A stretch of 64,000 bases of DNA from Prorocentrum cordatum (taxonomy: Eukaryota; Sar; Dinophyceae; Prorocentrales; Prorocentraceae), in the NCBI GenBank assembly GCA_963575745.1, contig CAUYUJ010009746.1:250001-314000 (forward strand). Reading direction: 5' to 3'. Below the pieces are notes generated by a model. That model was not told the origin of the DNA. It saw only the letters and a list, made by a program, of their open reading frames with translations, and made no database searches. Below, piece by piece: positions 53,830 to 63,345 of this stretch (within the stretch, counting starts at the first letter, position 1; the number at the start of each line of letters is the position of its first letter). A program made the translations under genes and the position numbers.

Positions 53830-54110
53830 GAGGAAATGGTTGGCAATTTTCCACAGTAAAGCGGCGGTGGATCACGCTCTCTCCCAGATAAGGATCATGC
53901 AACAGCAAAGACGATGACAGAGCAACGAGGTATCGGCGAGTGCATGACCGGCCTCCGTTTCCTGCACTTCTTTCCTGTAGTTCCCCTAGCTCATCGAGCT
54001 CAGCAGATGTTTCTGCGGGTCCGAAGGACGACCGCCAGCTCGAGTCGCAGCGCCGACGAGCTGCATCCACATCAGGCAACACCCCAGGAGACACTGGCAC
54101 ACAACGATTT
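53830..54110 (-). other. Minus-strand fragment related to the ORF left of the minisatellite
   Basis: CGACCGCCAGCTCGAG (about 54028) and neighbouring bases match 52636-52651, and the minus-strand peptide SSWRSSFGPAETSAEL parallels SSWRSPFGPAGTSSET. The rest is unrelated. It looks like a duplicated gene piece. Confidence 0.5.
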
Positions 54111-54199
54111 GACGTCAGTCAGTGCCAGACCACTCCATGTCTAGTTCCTCGCACACATACAGTCGATCGCAGATGCGGGATAATCGAAGTAGAATGACG

Positions 54200-56200
54200 G
54201 GCCCAATCTGCGTCCGCGTAGGACGTCACTATGCTGGACCCCGCAGCAGGTCTCGAAAGTGGCGACAGTTTCATGGGCCCCACAGCAGCCCTCGAAAGTG
54301 GCGACAGTTTCACAGATCGTAGCCCCCCAGCGCTGGCGAGGTCTAATCTGAGTCCCCGTAGGACGTCACTCCGCTGGCCCCCCAAGCAGCCTTCGAAAGT
54401 GGCGACAGTTTCACAGATCGCAGCCCCCCAGGGATGGCGAGGTCTAATCTGTATCCCCGTAGGGCGTCACTCCGCTGGGCCCCCCACGCAGCCCTCGAAA
54501 GTGGCGACAGTTTCACAGATCGCAGCCCCCCAGGGATGGCGAGGTCCAATCTGAATCCCCGTAGGGCGTCACTCCGCTGGACCCCCCAGCAGCCCTCGAA
54601 AGTGGCGACAGTTTCACAGATCGCAGCCCCCCAGGGATGGCGAGGTCTAATCTGAGTCCCCGTAGGGCGTCACTCCTCTGGGCCCCCCAGCAGCCCTCGA
54701 AAGTGGCGACAGTTTCACAGATCGCAGCCCCCCAGGGATGGCGAGGTCTAATCTGAGTCCCCGTAGGGCGTCACTCCGCTGGGCCCCCCAGCATCCCTCG
54801 AAAGTGGCGACAGTTTCACAGATCGCAGCCCCCCAGGGATGGCGAGGTCTAATCTGAATCACCGTAAGGCGTCACTCCGCTGGGCCCCCCAGCAGCCCTC
54901 GAAAGTGGCGACAGTTTCACAGATCGCAGCCCCCCAGGGATGGCGAAGTCTAATCTGTATCCCCGTAGGGCGTCACTCCGCTGGGCCCCCAGCAGCCTCG
55001 AAAGTGGCGACAGTTTTTCTACGTCATCGCAGCCCCCTGGTGGGAGGTGTACTTGAATCCCCGTAGGGCGTACTTCCGCTGGCCCCCAGCAGCCTCGGAA
55101 AGAGTGGCGACGGTTTTCACAGATCGCAGCCCTCCAGGGATGGCGAAGTCTAATCTGAATCCCCGTATGACGTCACTCCGCTGGCCACCCCAGCACCCCT
55201 CGAAAGTGGCGACAGGTTCGCAGATCGCAGCCCCCCAGAGATGGCGATGTCTAATCTGAGTCCCCGTGGGGCGTCACTTCGCTGGCCACCCCAGCAGCCC
55301 TCGAAAGTGGCGACAGTTTCGCAGATCGCAGTCCCCCAGGGATGGCGAGGTCTATTCTGAGTCCCCGTAGGGCGTCACTCCGCTGGCCACCCCAGCAGCC
55401 CTCGAAAGTGGCGATAGTCTCACAGATCGCAGCCCCCCCACGGATGGCGAGGCCTAATATGAGTCCCCGTAGGGCGTCACTGCGATGGCCACCCCAGCAG
55501 CCCTCGAAAGTGGCGACAGTTTCACAGATCACAGCCCCCCAGGGATGGCGAGGTTTTATTTGAATCTGCGTGGTGCCTCACTCCGCTGGACCCACCAGCA
55601 GCCCTCGAATGTGGCGTCAGCGTCGCAGATCGCAGCCCCCCAGGGATGGCGAGGTCTAATATGAATCTGCGTGGTGCCTCACTCCGCTGGACCCACCAGC
55701 AGCCCTCGAAAGTGACGACAGTTTCGCAGATCGCAGCCCCCAGGGACGGGAGGTCAAATCGTTTTGCGTGGTGCCTCACTCCGTGACCAGCAGCCTCGAA
55801 AGTGGCGACAGTTTCGCAGATCGCAAACCCGGGTGGCGAGGTCTAATCTGAATCTGCGTGGTGCCTCACTCCGCTGGACCCACCAGCAGCCCTCGAAAGT
55901 CGAGGTCTAATCTGAATCTGCGTGGTGCCTCACTCCGCTGGACCCACCAGCAGCCCTCGAAAGTGACGACAGTTTCGCAGATCGCAGCCCCCCAGGGTTG
56001 GCGAGGTCTAATCTGAATCTGCTGGTGTCTCACTCCGCTGGACCCTCCAGCAGCCCTCGAAAGTGGTGAAGTTTCGCAGATCGCAGCCCCCCAGGGATGG
56101 CGAGGTCTATCTGAATCTGCGTGGTGCCTCACTCCGCTGGACCCACCAGCAGCCCTCGAAAGTGGCGACAGTTTCACAGATCGCAGCCCCAAAGGGATGA
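54200..56200. repeat. 101-bp satellite, about 19-20 copies, two subfamilies
   Basis: Landmarks per unit: GGGATGGCGAGGTCTAATCT, CGTCACTCCGCTGG, CAGCCCTCGAAAGTGGCGAC and AGTTTCACAGATCGCAGCCC. Spacing measured between early copies is 101-102 bp. Up to about 55560 the units read CCCCGTAGGGCGTCACT; after it they read CTGCGTGGTGCCTCACT and GGACCCACCAGCAG. A few units (near 55030, 55760 and 55880) carry deletions. ORFs on the minus strand simply repeat the unit. Confidence 0.95.
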
Positions 56201-56513
56201 CGTAAAAGGCAAGAGAGAAGAGGAGGAGCGAAGAGAGGAGGAGAAGGGAAGCAAGAGAGGAGGAGCGAAGAGAGGAGAAGGGATGCAAGAGAGAAGAGGA
56301 GGAGCGAAGAGAGGCGGAGAAGGGAAGCAAGAGAGGAGAGGAAGAGGGAAGAGAGGAGGAGGAGGCGGGAAGGAAGGAAGGTGGAGACCGCAGTGCTCTA
56401 TTCAAAACGAGTACCCAACGCAGGAGGGTTGGGAACAACACATCCTTGCTAATTATCGCCGTTTCCTCCTCCTCCTCCTCTTCCTCCTCTTCCTCCTCCT
56501 CCTCCTCCTCCTC

Positions 56514-56544
<31 letters not shown>

Positions 56545-56560
56545 TCCTCCCCCCCCTCCA
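56201..56560. repeat. AGAGGAG-rich tract and (CTC)n run
   Basis: Imperfect GAAGAGAGGAGGAG repeats (56205-56370), a short unique stretch, then CTC/TCC triplets at 56460-56545. Confidence 0.9.
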
Positions 56561-56689
56561 GCTGCTGCTGCCCCAATCCCCTTGCCATTTTCGCTTTCCT
56601 GCCCCTCCCCCGCCGCTCCGCGTCAGAGCCGCGCGATCCTCCTGCAGCTGTTGCTCCAGCCTCCCTCGCCCCCATCACTCCGCGCGATA

Positions 56690-58901
56690 GCTATCTGCGG
56701 CTGGATGGGCTGCCGCTAGCAACCGCGGCCGCGGCCGTCCGCTGGGGCAGCCGCGTGGCCATCGGCGAACCCGTGGCCGCCGAGTGCATTCGTCCGCCGC
56801 GCGGCTGGCAGCGGCGCCACTGGTTCCAGAGTTCAGGTTGCTCGCGGATTGGTTCTGGAGCAGATCCACGTCACCGCAGTCGCGGACGACGGCGATTCTG
56901 CATGTGGAACCAACGGTTTCATTCAAGACGGGGGCAGCTGCGCCGTCTCTTCGGCGGCCTCTGCCGCAGACGGGAGGGAGGGCCTCGAGGCCGCAGTTGC
57001 GGCGGGGGGGAGTCCTGGCGCGGGGGCCGCAGCTGCGGCGGCGCGCCAGACAAAGAGGCGATCCTGGGAGAAAGAGGTTCGCATCCAGAAGACAAGCGCG
57101 CTGCCCGAGAACACGAGGCGGCCCCCTCCATTTGGAAGGGACGGCTGGAGAGGACATGGGGGGGGGGATAGGTTTCTACGCGTGTAACTTCGGGGCCAGG
57201 CCGTCAAAACGCGAGCAGAGGCGATGCGAGTGCTCGCAGGTGCGCGCGAACCCCGCGCGCATCATTGCCATCTGCGAGTGCGACGACGAGCTGTTCCATG
57301 CGCTCTCTCGGGAACGCGACGCCGCCGAGAGCGCGGCCGCAGTGGCGGGCGACGCGCTCGCAGATCGCGCGCGCTACAATAACTTGTGCGCGAGGGGCGG
57401 CGAAGGCCAGGGGGCGCGTCTCATTGGCGTCAGAGACCGCAGTTGCGCGACACTGAATGTCTCGATTTCACAATAGTCTTCCACAAACAAGAGAGAAGAC
57501 GAAAGCAGGGAACGTCTGCAACAGGTATTCCAGGGCCCTCGTCGCGCGCATATCCCTGGATCGCTGGATCGCGCATTCGGTTTCCGATGTCACCGTCGCG
57601 GCAGCGCGCGCGCGACATGTTGGCCAGCGGCGATTTTGGCAAGAACAAGCTGGACAAATGTTGCGACTTGTTCGAAGAGTACGACCAGCAGCACAACGTG
57701 CAAGCGTGCATGGGGGACTTCAACATGTGCATGTTCGATTTGGTCACAAAATACCGCAGTCGCGGCCTGCTCGTGGACGCGGCCGCGCGGGCCCCCGGAA
57801 AAACAGCGGGCGGCGCGCCGAGGGCAGATGGCATCTCGATTATCTTCGTCGGCCTGCCTGGGGAGCACCGCCTCGCCAAAGGCCTGGGCGTCTTAGACGA
57901 AGGCAGCGAAGGGCTCCTGTCGCAACGCAAGTCCGACGCATTCCTGACGATCGATTACACGATTGGTCCGGGGGAGCCATTGGAGACTGATTTGCCCGAG
58001 AGTTCGGCCCAAGAGGGCAAGTTGCGCTTTTTTTCTGGCGCCATCCGCAGAATCTGCAGCCGCTGTCGCGGAGTTCAGTAGAAAGATAGCGCAGATCAAA
58101 GAGGGGCGCTCAGCACGCAAAGGATGGGGGCCCCGCCCATTCAGAACCAGACAGAAACAGCTGAGCGTCGATATCTGGAAGGGTTCCCAAGGAGAGGCGC
58201 GCAACAGAGAGCACTTCCCACTGCTGGTGTTTACGCTTAACCAGCCCCGCAGGTCGCCAGCGAAACAGGCAGAGAGGCTGATGAAGCGGCACAACGGGCG
58301 CGATAAGGCGGAGGGCGGCCATCCGAAGGGGGGCCATCCGAAGGGGGGGCAGCTCCAGGGCGACCGCGGCAACGGCAAGGGCAACCAAGGCAAGGGCGAC
58401 CGGGGCAAGGGCGAGGGCGAGGGCAAGGGCGACCACCAGCGACCACCTGATGCCGCAGTAGCGGCTCGTGGCCCTGATGCCGCAGTAGCGGCTCACACGG
58501 AGCACCGCGGCAGCTGGCCAAGTGGCAGTTCGCAGGACTGGTGGTCAGGGAATTGGACATGGCGCTGGGATGCGTGGGGTTCCTGGGATGCGGGATGGGG
58601 TTCCAGGTGGTGGCGAGACCAGGGCGCCGCAGTCGCGGCTGATGCGCCGCCCGCACCTGAAATTGCGAAACCGCAGTTCGCGGCTTGGCGAACGCGAGCA
58701 GGCGGCCGTGGACACTTGGGCTCCGTCGGGTCCGTCCGCGACGGCATCGGGCAGTGGGCGGGCTTCGCCAACCGTGGAGTACCATCATTATCTTTACCAG
58801 GGCTCCGTCAACTACTGGATGCCGCCTCTGTGAAGCCGCAGTTGTGGAATCGCAGAGAACAAAAGCGCCATCATCGATATCGTAAATCAACATTCGCGTA
58901 G
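56690..58901 (+). pseudogene. EEP-like (nuclease/phosphatase fold) gene, frameshifted
   Basis: Coding-like throughout, but in three frames. N-terminal piece SYLRLDGLPLATAAAAVRWG (56691), then FYACNFGARPSKREQRRCE and NPARIIAICECDDELFHAL (57173-57305). The middle piece is DMLASGDFGKNKLDKCCDLF, then CMGDFNMCMFDL (57709-57744), in which GDFN is the metal/catalytic strand motif of the endonuclease/exonuclease/phosphatase superfamily, then ISIIFVGLPGEHRLAKGLG and DAFLTIDYTIG. The C-terminal piece is LSVDIWKGSQGEARNREHFP, then a Gly/Lys/His-rich tail with WW-rich repeats and a stop at 58899-58901. The superfamily call rests on GDFN and the strand/helix pattern only. I cannot say whether it is a host gene or a retroelement-derived endonuclease. 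Shifts near 57460-57550 and 58030-58060 could be introns, errors or damage. Confidence 0.45.
56874..58684. repeat. Short palindrome CCGCAGTNGCGG, cluster 2
   Basis: Occurrences: 56874-56885 (TCG), 56990-57003 (GCCGCAGTTGCGGC), 57026-57039 (GCCGCAGCTGCGGC, a perfect palindrome), 57754-57765, 58452-58465 and 58479-58492 (GCCGCAGTAGCGGC twice), 58626-58639 (GCCGCAGTCGCGGC), and 58671-58684 with one extra base. They fall in different codon phases, giving PQLR, AAVAA or RSRG in the peptide. Confidence 0.85.
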
Positions 58902-58972
58902 TTTAAAACAGTCGCTGGCGATTGTTTTAAACCACGTGGGCGTGGTTTAAAACAGTCGCCAGCGACTGTTTT
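58901..58972. other. Three overlapping perfect or near-perfect hairpins
   Basis: Starting at the stop codon of the preceding ORF: 58901-58932 (GTTTAAAACAGTCGC... one mismatch), 58925-58952 (TTTTAAACCACG, loop TGGG, CGTGGTTTAAAA, perfect 12 bp), and 58949-58972 (AAAACAGTCGC, loop CA, GCGACTGTTTT, perfect 11 bp). The first and third arms share sequence, so alternative pairings are possible. It could act in RNA 3'-end formation or be the remnant of a foldback element. Confidence 0.8.
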
Positions 58973-59564
58973 CGCTAAGTTCCGAAGTTGCCTTATTAAG
59001 CTGCCATATTCATGCTTTGGGTTTCGGGTATGCAGTGCTTGACTATGTAGTGCCACGCCATGCTATGCCATGCTACGCTTTAATATTCAAAGCTATGCTA
59101 TGTCACGTTCTGTTTTGTGCCGCTGTGCGGTCCCATTCTTTGCGTTGCAATGCTTTGTGGTGCGATTCTTCACTGCGCAGCGTCACGCCATGTTATGACA
59201 TACTACGCTCCGCCGTTTTTTTCGGCACCCTGTTATGCCTTTCGCTACGATGCATTGCGCAGCCTCTCGGGATCATTGCCCTGCTCGACATCCGAGTGTG
59301 CGAATAGAGAAGAGATCTACACCATGGTAAGGGATGGGACGGAGGGGTATGACGTCAGATATGGCGCGAGCGCGCGTAGCTTGTCCCCCCCCCGCCTCCC
59401 CCTCCTCCCTCTTCTTCTCCTCTTTTGTTTCCCCCTCCTTTTCCTCCATCCCTCTTACTTGTGAGTGGCTGCTCCCTCTCTCGCCCCCTGGCATATCAGC
59501 AGGGCGGGCCGGGCGTTCCGCCTGAGACTTCCGTAGCATTAATGGTCATGAAGCTTAAGTTATT
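58973..59564. repeat. Degenerate CTATGC/TTGCAATGC repeats, then pyrimidine-rich sequence
   Basis: 59030-59250 contains irregular words such as CCATGCTATGCCATGCTACG and TTGCGTTGCAATGCTTTG. 59380-59460 is C/T-rich. No gene. Confidence 0.55.
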
Positions 59565-59735
59565 CCTCATCCTCCTCCTCCTCCTCCTCCTCCTCCTCCT
59601 CCTCCTCCTCCTCCTCCTCCTCCTCCTCCTCCTCCTCCTCCTCCTCCTCCTCCTCTCCTCTTCCTCATTCCTCCTTCCACCATGCCGCCCTCCCTCTTGG
59701 AAGGCCCCCCCACCCTTCGCCCCGCCCCTCTTCCA
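59565..59735. repeat. (CTC)n microsatellite beside inverted R-A
   Basis: An almost pure CTC run (59565-59655), then C-rich unique sequence. Confidence 0.93.
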
Positions 59736-60420
59736 GGGCAGGTTGTTTTCAAACTTCGGCTCTCGCTTTAGTGCCGCGCGCACTCGTCAACAAAAACATC
59801 TGTACAACCGATTCACAGATGGACGGCGGATGTCTTTCAAGATGTGGTTCCCGCGGTAGCGCCGCACGCGCTCGTCTTAACAATTCGCAGCAGGTTTCAG
59901 GATTGAGAGCGGGTCGTTTTCAAAATGTGGCTCATTTGTGCCGCGCGCATTCTTGCCAATCGCCAACAACCGTTTCAAGGCTGGATATCGGTTCTTTTTC
60001 AGAATGCGGCTCTCGCCTTAGCGCCGCGCACATGCGTCTTGGAAAGTTCAAGGTTCGTGTGGCTGAAATCTCAGAAATTGCCCCGGCGCGGTTCAGGAAT
60101 GTCCAGACGCAACAGTCACGTTGATCCGCGGTGTTGAAGTCCAAGGAATGGTGGCCTGGTACGGTTTAGGACGGTCAGGACGCAATAGTTACGTTGATAC
60201 GCAGCGCTGAATTCCCAGGATTTGTGTTTTGGCACCATTGAGGATTTTCAGACGGTTCTCTTCCAATGGGGCACTTCCCGCAATGAAAATACATTCTTAC
60301 AGGGTGCCATGAAGAGGGGACTTGGATGGAGGGATTGTTGCATCATCGCTGATGCTGCTTGGGTTTACACTGGTTCTCCCCCTCCCGCCGCTCGTCATCC
60401 CTCGGCTGCTGCAGTGCCCT
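59736..60420. repeat. Composite repeat R-A, inverted full copy
   Basis: 59749-60036 holds four inverted copies of the 24.2-kb tandem core (TTTTCAAAATGTGGCTC, CTCGCCTTAGCGCCGCGCAC), near 59756, 59842, 59928 and 60007. 60060-60370 holds the inverted non-tandem part (CACGTTGATCCGCGGTGTTG, CTTCCAATGGGGCACTTCC, GGGTTTACACTGG). It ends at 60370 and leads into C/T-rich sequence. The order is the exact mirror of 23765-24720. Confidence 0.85.
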
Positions 60421-60457
60421 CGCGCTGCTCGTCCCCTCTCTCTCTCTCGCTCTCTGG

Positions 60458-60582
60458 ATTCCCTTCAGGGATCATCCGTTAATATTGGAACGAAACATAG
60501 AAGTTTAGCATGGCCCCCAGAAGTTTAGCATGGCCCCTGCGCAGGGATGACACGCACAAATCGAGAAGCGCATACAATCTTA
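60458..60582 (+). ncRNA. U6 snRNA-like locus with a 20-bp internal duplication
   Basis: U6 is the catalytic core RNA of the spliceosome. Visible: a 5' hairpin CCCTTCAGGG (60461-60470); ATCCGTTAATATTGGAACGA (60473-60492 approximately); an ACAGAGA box altered to ACATAGA; TTTAGCATGGCCCC; TGCGCAGGGATGACACGCA (60538 on), the internal stem-loop; ACAAATCGAGAAGCG. AGAAGTTTAGCATGGCCCC occurs twice in tandem (60499-60517 and 60519-60537, period 20), where a normal U6 has it once. That insertion lies between the ACAGAGA box and the AGC/internal stem-loop. No T run follows the end (CAATCTTAATG). The changed box, the duplication and the missing terminator point to a pseudogene; expression cannot be judged from sequence. 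Confidence 0.85.
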
Positions 60583-60764
60583 ATGCTACTCTGGTCCCTC
60601 TCTCCCTCTCTCCCTCCCGGACGCCGCGCGCGATGGCCCCCCTCACCAGCCAAAGGTGTTCACCAACGACTTCTGGGGCAACCCGCTGCGTCCGGGGGCA
60701 GGCTGGCAGCGGGGAGGGATAGAGAGAGAGAGAGAGATGGGGCAGGTTGGGCGCGCTCGCGCCA
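60583..60764. other. No recognised gene
   Basis: Unique GC-rich sequence downstream of the U6-like locus, with a short GA run at 60720-60738. Confidence 0.4.
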
Positions 60765-60945
60765 GATCTCAGGGGGGAAAAAACACGCAGACACCATGAG
60801 TCGTCGACTCCCCCGAGAAAGTCTGGGAAGCTGTGGGAAGAGGGGGGGGGAAGACAAGCACCCAGAGAAGATGGGACGCTGTGGGGAATCCTATTGTTTG
60901 TGTCTTTTTTTATGTGTGTGTGTGTGTGTGTCCCAGGGCCCCTTC
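60765..60945. repeat. Dispersed repeat R-B, copy 3
   Basis: ATCTCAGGGGGGAAA, CACCATGAGTCGTCGACTCC, GGGGAAGACAAGCACCCAGA, GAATCCTATTGTTTGTGTC and a TG run, then GTCCCAGGGCCCC. It shares its left boundary with 22935. Confidence 0.85.
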
Positions 60946-61029
60946 CATATCCGACATCCGACCCCTCCCTCCTATCCCTGCCCCTGGCGCCGGTGTTTGG
61001 TCTCTGTCCGCCGACGGGTGCCATAAGCG

Positions 61030-61530
61030 GACCCCTGGAGCTCCCAGAAGCGGATCCCATCCTGGCACGCGCGGTCCGAGAACGGGGAGCTGCGTCCTCT
61101 GGAGGAGGAGCTGGCGGAGGAGCAGGGGGATGATCAGAGCGTGAATTACCTCCCCCGCTTTCGCTTCCAGGCAAAACCAAGTCATACCACGCGCCTCCTC
61201 GTCAAGCGGCCTGACCAGTACAGGCTGCAATTTGGCATCGTTTGGTATCTCTTGGAAGCGAGGGTGGTCAAAAGCGAGGGAGGTTTGTTTCCCCCTGGGA
61301 TGAGCAGGAGGAGCTGGAGAAGCATGGGGCAGGAGCGTGGCCCGCGCCGGGGCGAGAGCGCCGTGCGGAGCGGCGAGGGCCATGGCGCCGGTCCCAGGTC
61401 GAGGCCACCGCTGCAGCGGGGGTACCGTCTGGGGAGGACCGGGGGCGTTCGGAGTGGAGCCACACGTGCTGGCCAGCGTGGGCCCCAGACAATGCGTCAG
61501 TGCACCGCGGAGGTGGAAGCTGCGGGATGT
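61030..61530 (+). CDS. Unknown protein fragment, coding-like, two probable frameshifts
   Basis: Reads as LELPEADPILARAVRERG (61038 on), then in the next frame LEEELAEEQGDDQSVNYLPR and RLLVKRPDQYRLQFGIVWYL (61099-61260). Near 61280 it moves to a third frame with PWDEQEELEKHGAGAWPAPG and EWSHTCWPAWAPDNASV. Mixed charge, aromatic residues and mostly G/C third positions make it look like genuine coding sequence rather than repeat shadow. No family is recognised. It lies 80 bp after R-B copy 3, so it may be an exon fragment beside, or carried with, a repeat. Confidence 0.45.
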
Positions 61531-61904
61531 AGGCCCGATCAAGAAAACACGGATTTTGCGCGATTTTGCGCGATGTGGCACAGCGACCTCACGCGGTCGC
61601 TCACGCGGGCCGCCCGAGCGGCACGCCGCCTCGGAGGAGAGGGCGCATACGCGCGACCTTGCGCTGGCAGCCTGCGCGCCGACGTCGGCGCAGACGACCC
61701 CCCTCTCCTCTTCCTGGCGTCGGCCCTGTGATGAACGCCTTCCAGCTGCCCGCGGCGAGCCGCGCCGGGCACCGTGCCTTGGGCAGCCGCGCGGCAGGAG
61801 CGCTTTTTTTTTGTCTGCCGAGCGCTCCGCGCGGCTCCGCCGGCCCCCATCGGGGAGCGGCGCCCCGGGGGGCCGCCCTTCGCTGGGGAGCGCGGCATGA
61901 TCTG
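61531..61904. other. GC-rich sequence partly resembling R-F
   Basis: 61555-61720 (TTTGCGCGATGTGGCACAGC, CGCGGGCCGCCCGAGCGGCA) resembles the GC-rich part of R-F near 45120-45210 and 45380-45480. No gene recognised. Confidence 0.4.
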
Positions 61905-62400
61905 GCGAGAGCTCGGGGGGCCTCCGTGGGCCAGACGCTTCCCTTGGACGCCTCTCGGAGTCTCTTGGGAGGTCTCTCGGGGTCTGCCGAAGGCCTCTTA
62001 GGGGCGTCCCCGGGGCGGCGTCTTGGGGGCCGCTTGGGGGTCGCTTGGGGGCTTCTTGGGGACGTCTAGGGTGCCTCTTGGGCCGCCTTGGGGCCCTTTG
62101 GAGGGCTCTGGGGCTGATTTGGAGCTATCTTGGAGGCATCTTGGGTCGGCTTGGGCGGTCGCGAACCCAAACAGGCGAGAACCTGCCTATCCTTCAAACA
62201 CCTACGTCAAACCAATGGTCTTTCCCTCCTCGGGCTCTCCTGGAGGGCCTCTTGGAGCCCTCTTGGGCCGTCATGGAAGCTTCCTTAGCTGTTTTGAGGC
62301 CGTCTTGGGAGCCTCTTGAGCGGTCTCGGGCCATCTTGGACCGTCTCAGTTTGGCCTTCTTGGACGCCGTCTTGGCGGCAATCCTGGGGGTCTGGAGCCC
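61905..62400. repeat. Degenerate G-rich repeat family, locus 5
   Basis: CTTGGGGGCCGCTTGGGGGTC and similar 10-12-mers on either side of an A/C-rich centre (62160-62230). Same layout as loci 1 and 2. Confidence 0.72.
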
Positions 62401-63169
62401 GAGAGTAGCGACGGGGAGCACATTCACGGGGGACGATCGCAGAAGGACGCGAGCGACGAGGGGGGGTGCGGGGTCGGCCTTAGAAAACATTGACACATTC
62501 GCCAGACAACATAATGCATTCTACCACGCTCACTCCGTGCAGACACGGTGGGGGATGTCGTGCAACATGAGTTATGTGTAAGGTATGGAGGTGACAACCA
62601 TGCGGTCTAAGCTATGTGGCGTAAGCCATGCGGTTGTGAGGTGCGAACTGGAGGTGAAAGCTATGGGGGTACGCTGTGCGAGGTAAGCTGCTTTGTGCAT
62701 TGGCAAGCGATGCGGTGCAAGCTATGTGGTGTGAGCTGGGCGGTGAAAACCACGCCGCGTCAGCTCAGAGCACGGGGCGCCCACGAGGCGCCCGCGAGGC
62801 GGCCACGAGGCGGCCGCGTGGCGCAGCCTCGGCAACGCCGCCCAGGCGCCTCGTGGGCCCCCCCGCGTCGCCCACGAGGCGGCACCGGCGGCAGCGTGGC
62901 GCAACCTGGGGACACCCACCCAGCGCACGGGGCGCCCACGAGGCGCCCACGAGGCGCCCGCGCGGCAACTCTGCGAACACCTCGAATGCCCAACCAAGGG
63001 ATCAAGAAGGCCAGGTACCATAACACCGAGCATGCAGGCGCTCTGTGGGGAATAGAGGCACCCGGGTCGGACCAATCCTGTCTGTGAAAGGCGACACGCG
63101 GAGTGGGGCGCGCCACCCTCAGAACGTCTTCGGGGGAGAGAGGAAGGTATTATCATGCAGTGGGGGCCC
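62401..63169. repeat. Degenerate GCTATG words and CACGAGGCGCC repeats
   Basis: 62575-62755 has irregular GCGGTGCAAGCTATGTGG-like words. 62765-62965 has CACGAGGCGCCCACGAGGC-type 10-11-mers. Both are ungenic. The rest is unique. Confidence 0.6.
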
Positions 63170-63345
63170 ATGCCAAGAGACACCCTGCTCGCCTCTAGTT
63201 TACCCTGAGCTTCCTGGGTCTCCAGGGCTCTGCGATGGAGAGCGCGGCGCTCCCACACCAAAGAGATATGGGACGCCCTGGGGCCTCAGGGCTGGGTCTC
63301 TTGTGGCAGGTTTCTTGTGGTCGAGCCCCTACTGTAGGACGCCCT
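63170..63345. repeat. Dispersed repeat R-C, copy 2
   Basis: CACCCTGCTCGCCTC, GGGCTCTGCGATGGAGAG, GACGCCCTGGGGCCTCAGGG and TTTCTTGTGG, parallel to 21493-21660. Confidence 0.75.

Noticed and set aside
54200-56200. Repetitive protein gene on the minus strand
   Set aside because: The open frames copy the 101-bp satellite; 101 is not a multiple of three, so the frame rotates from unit to unit.
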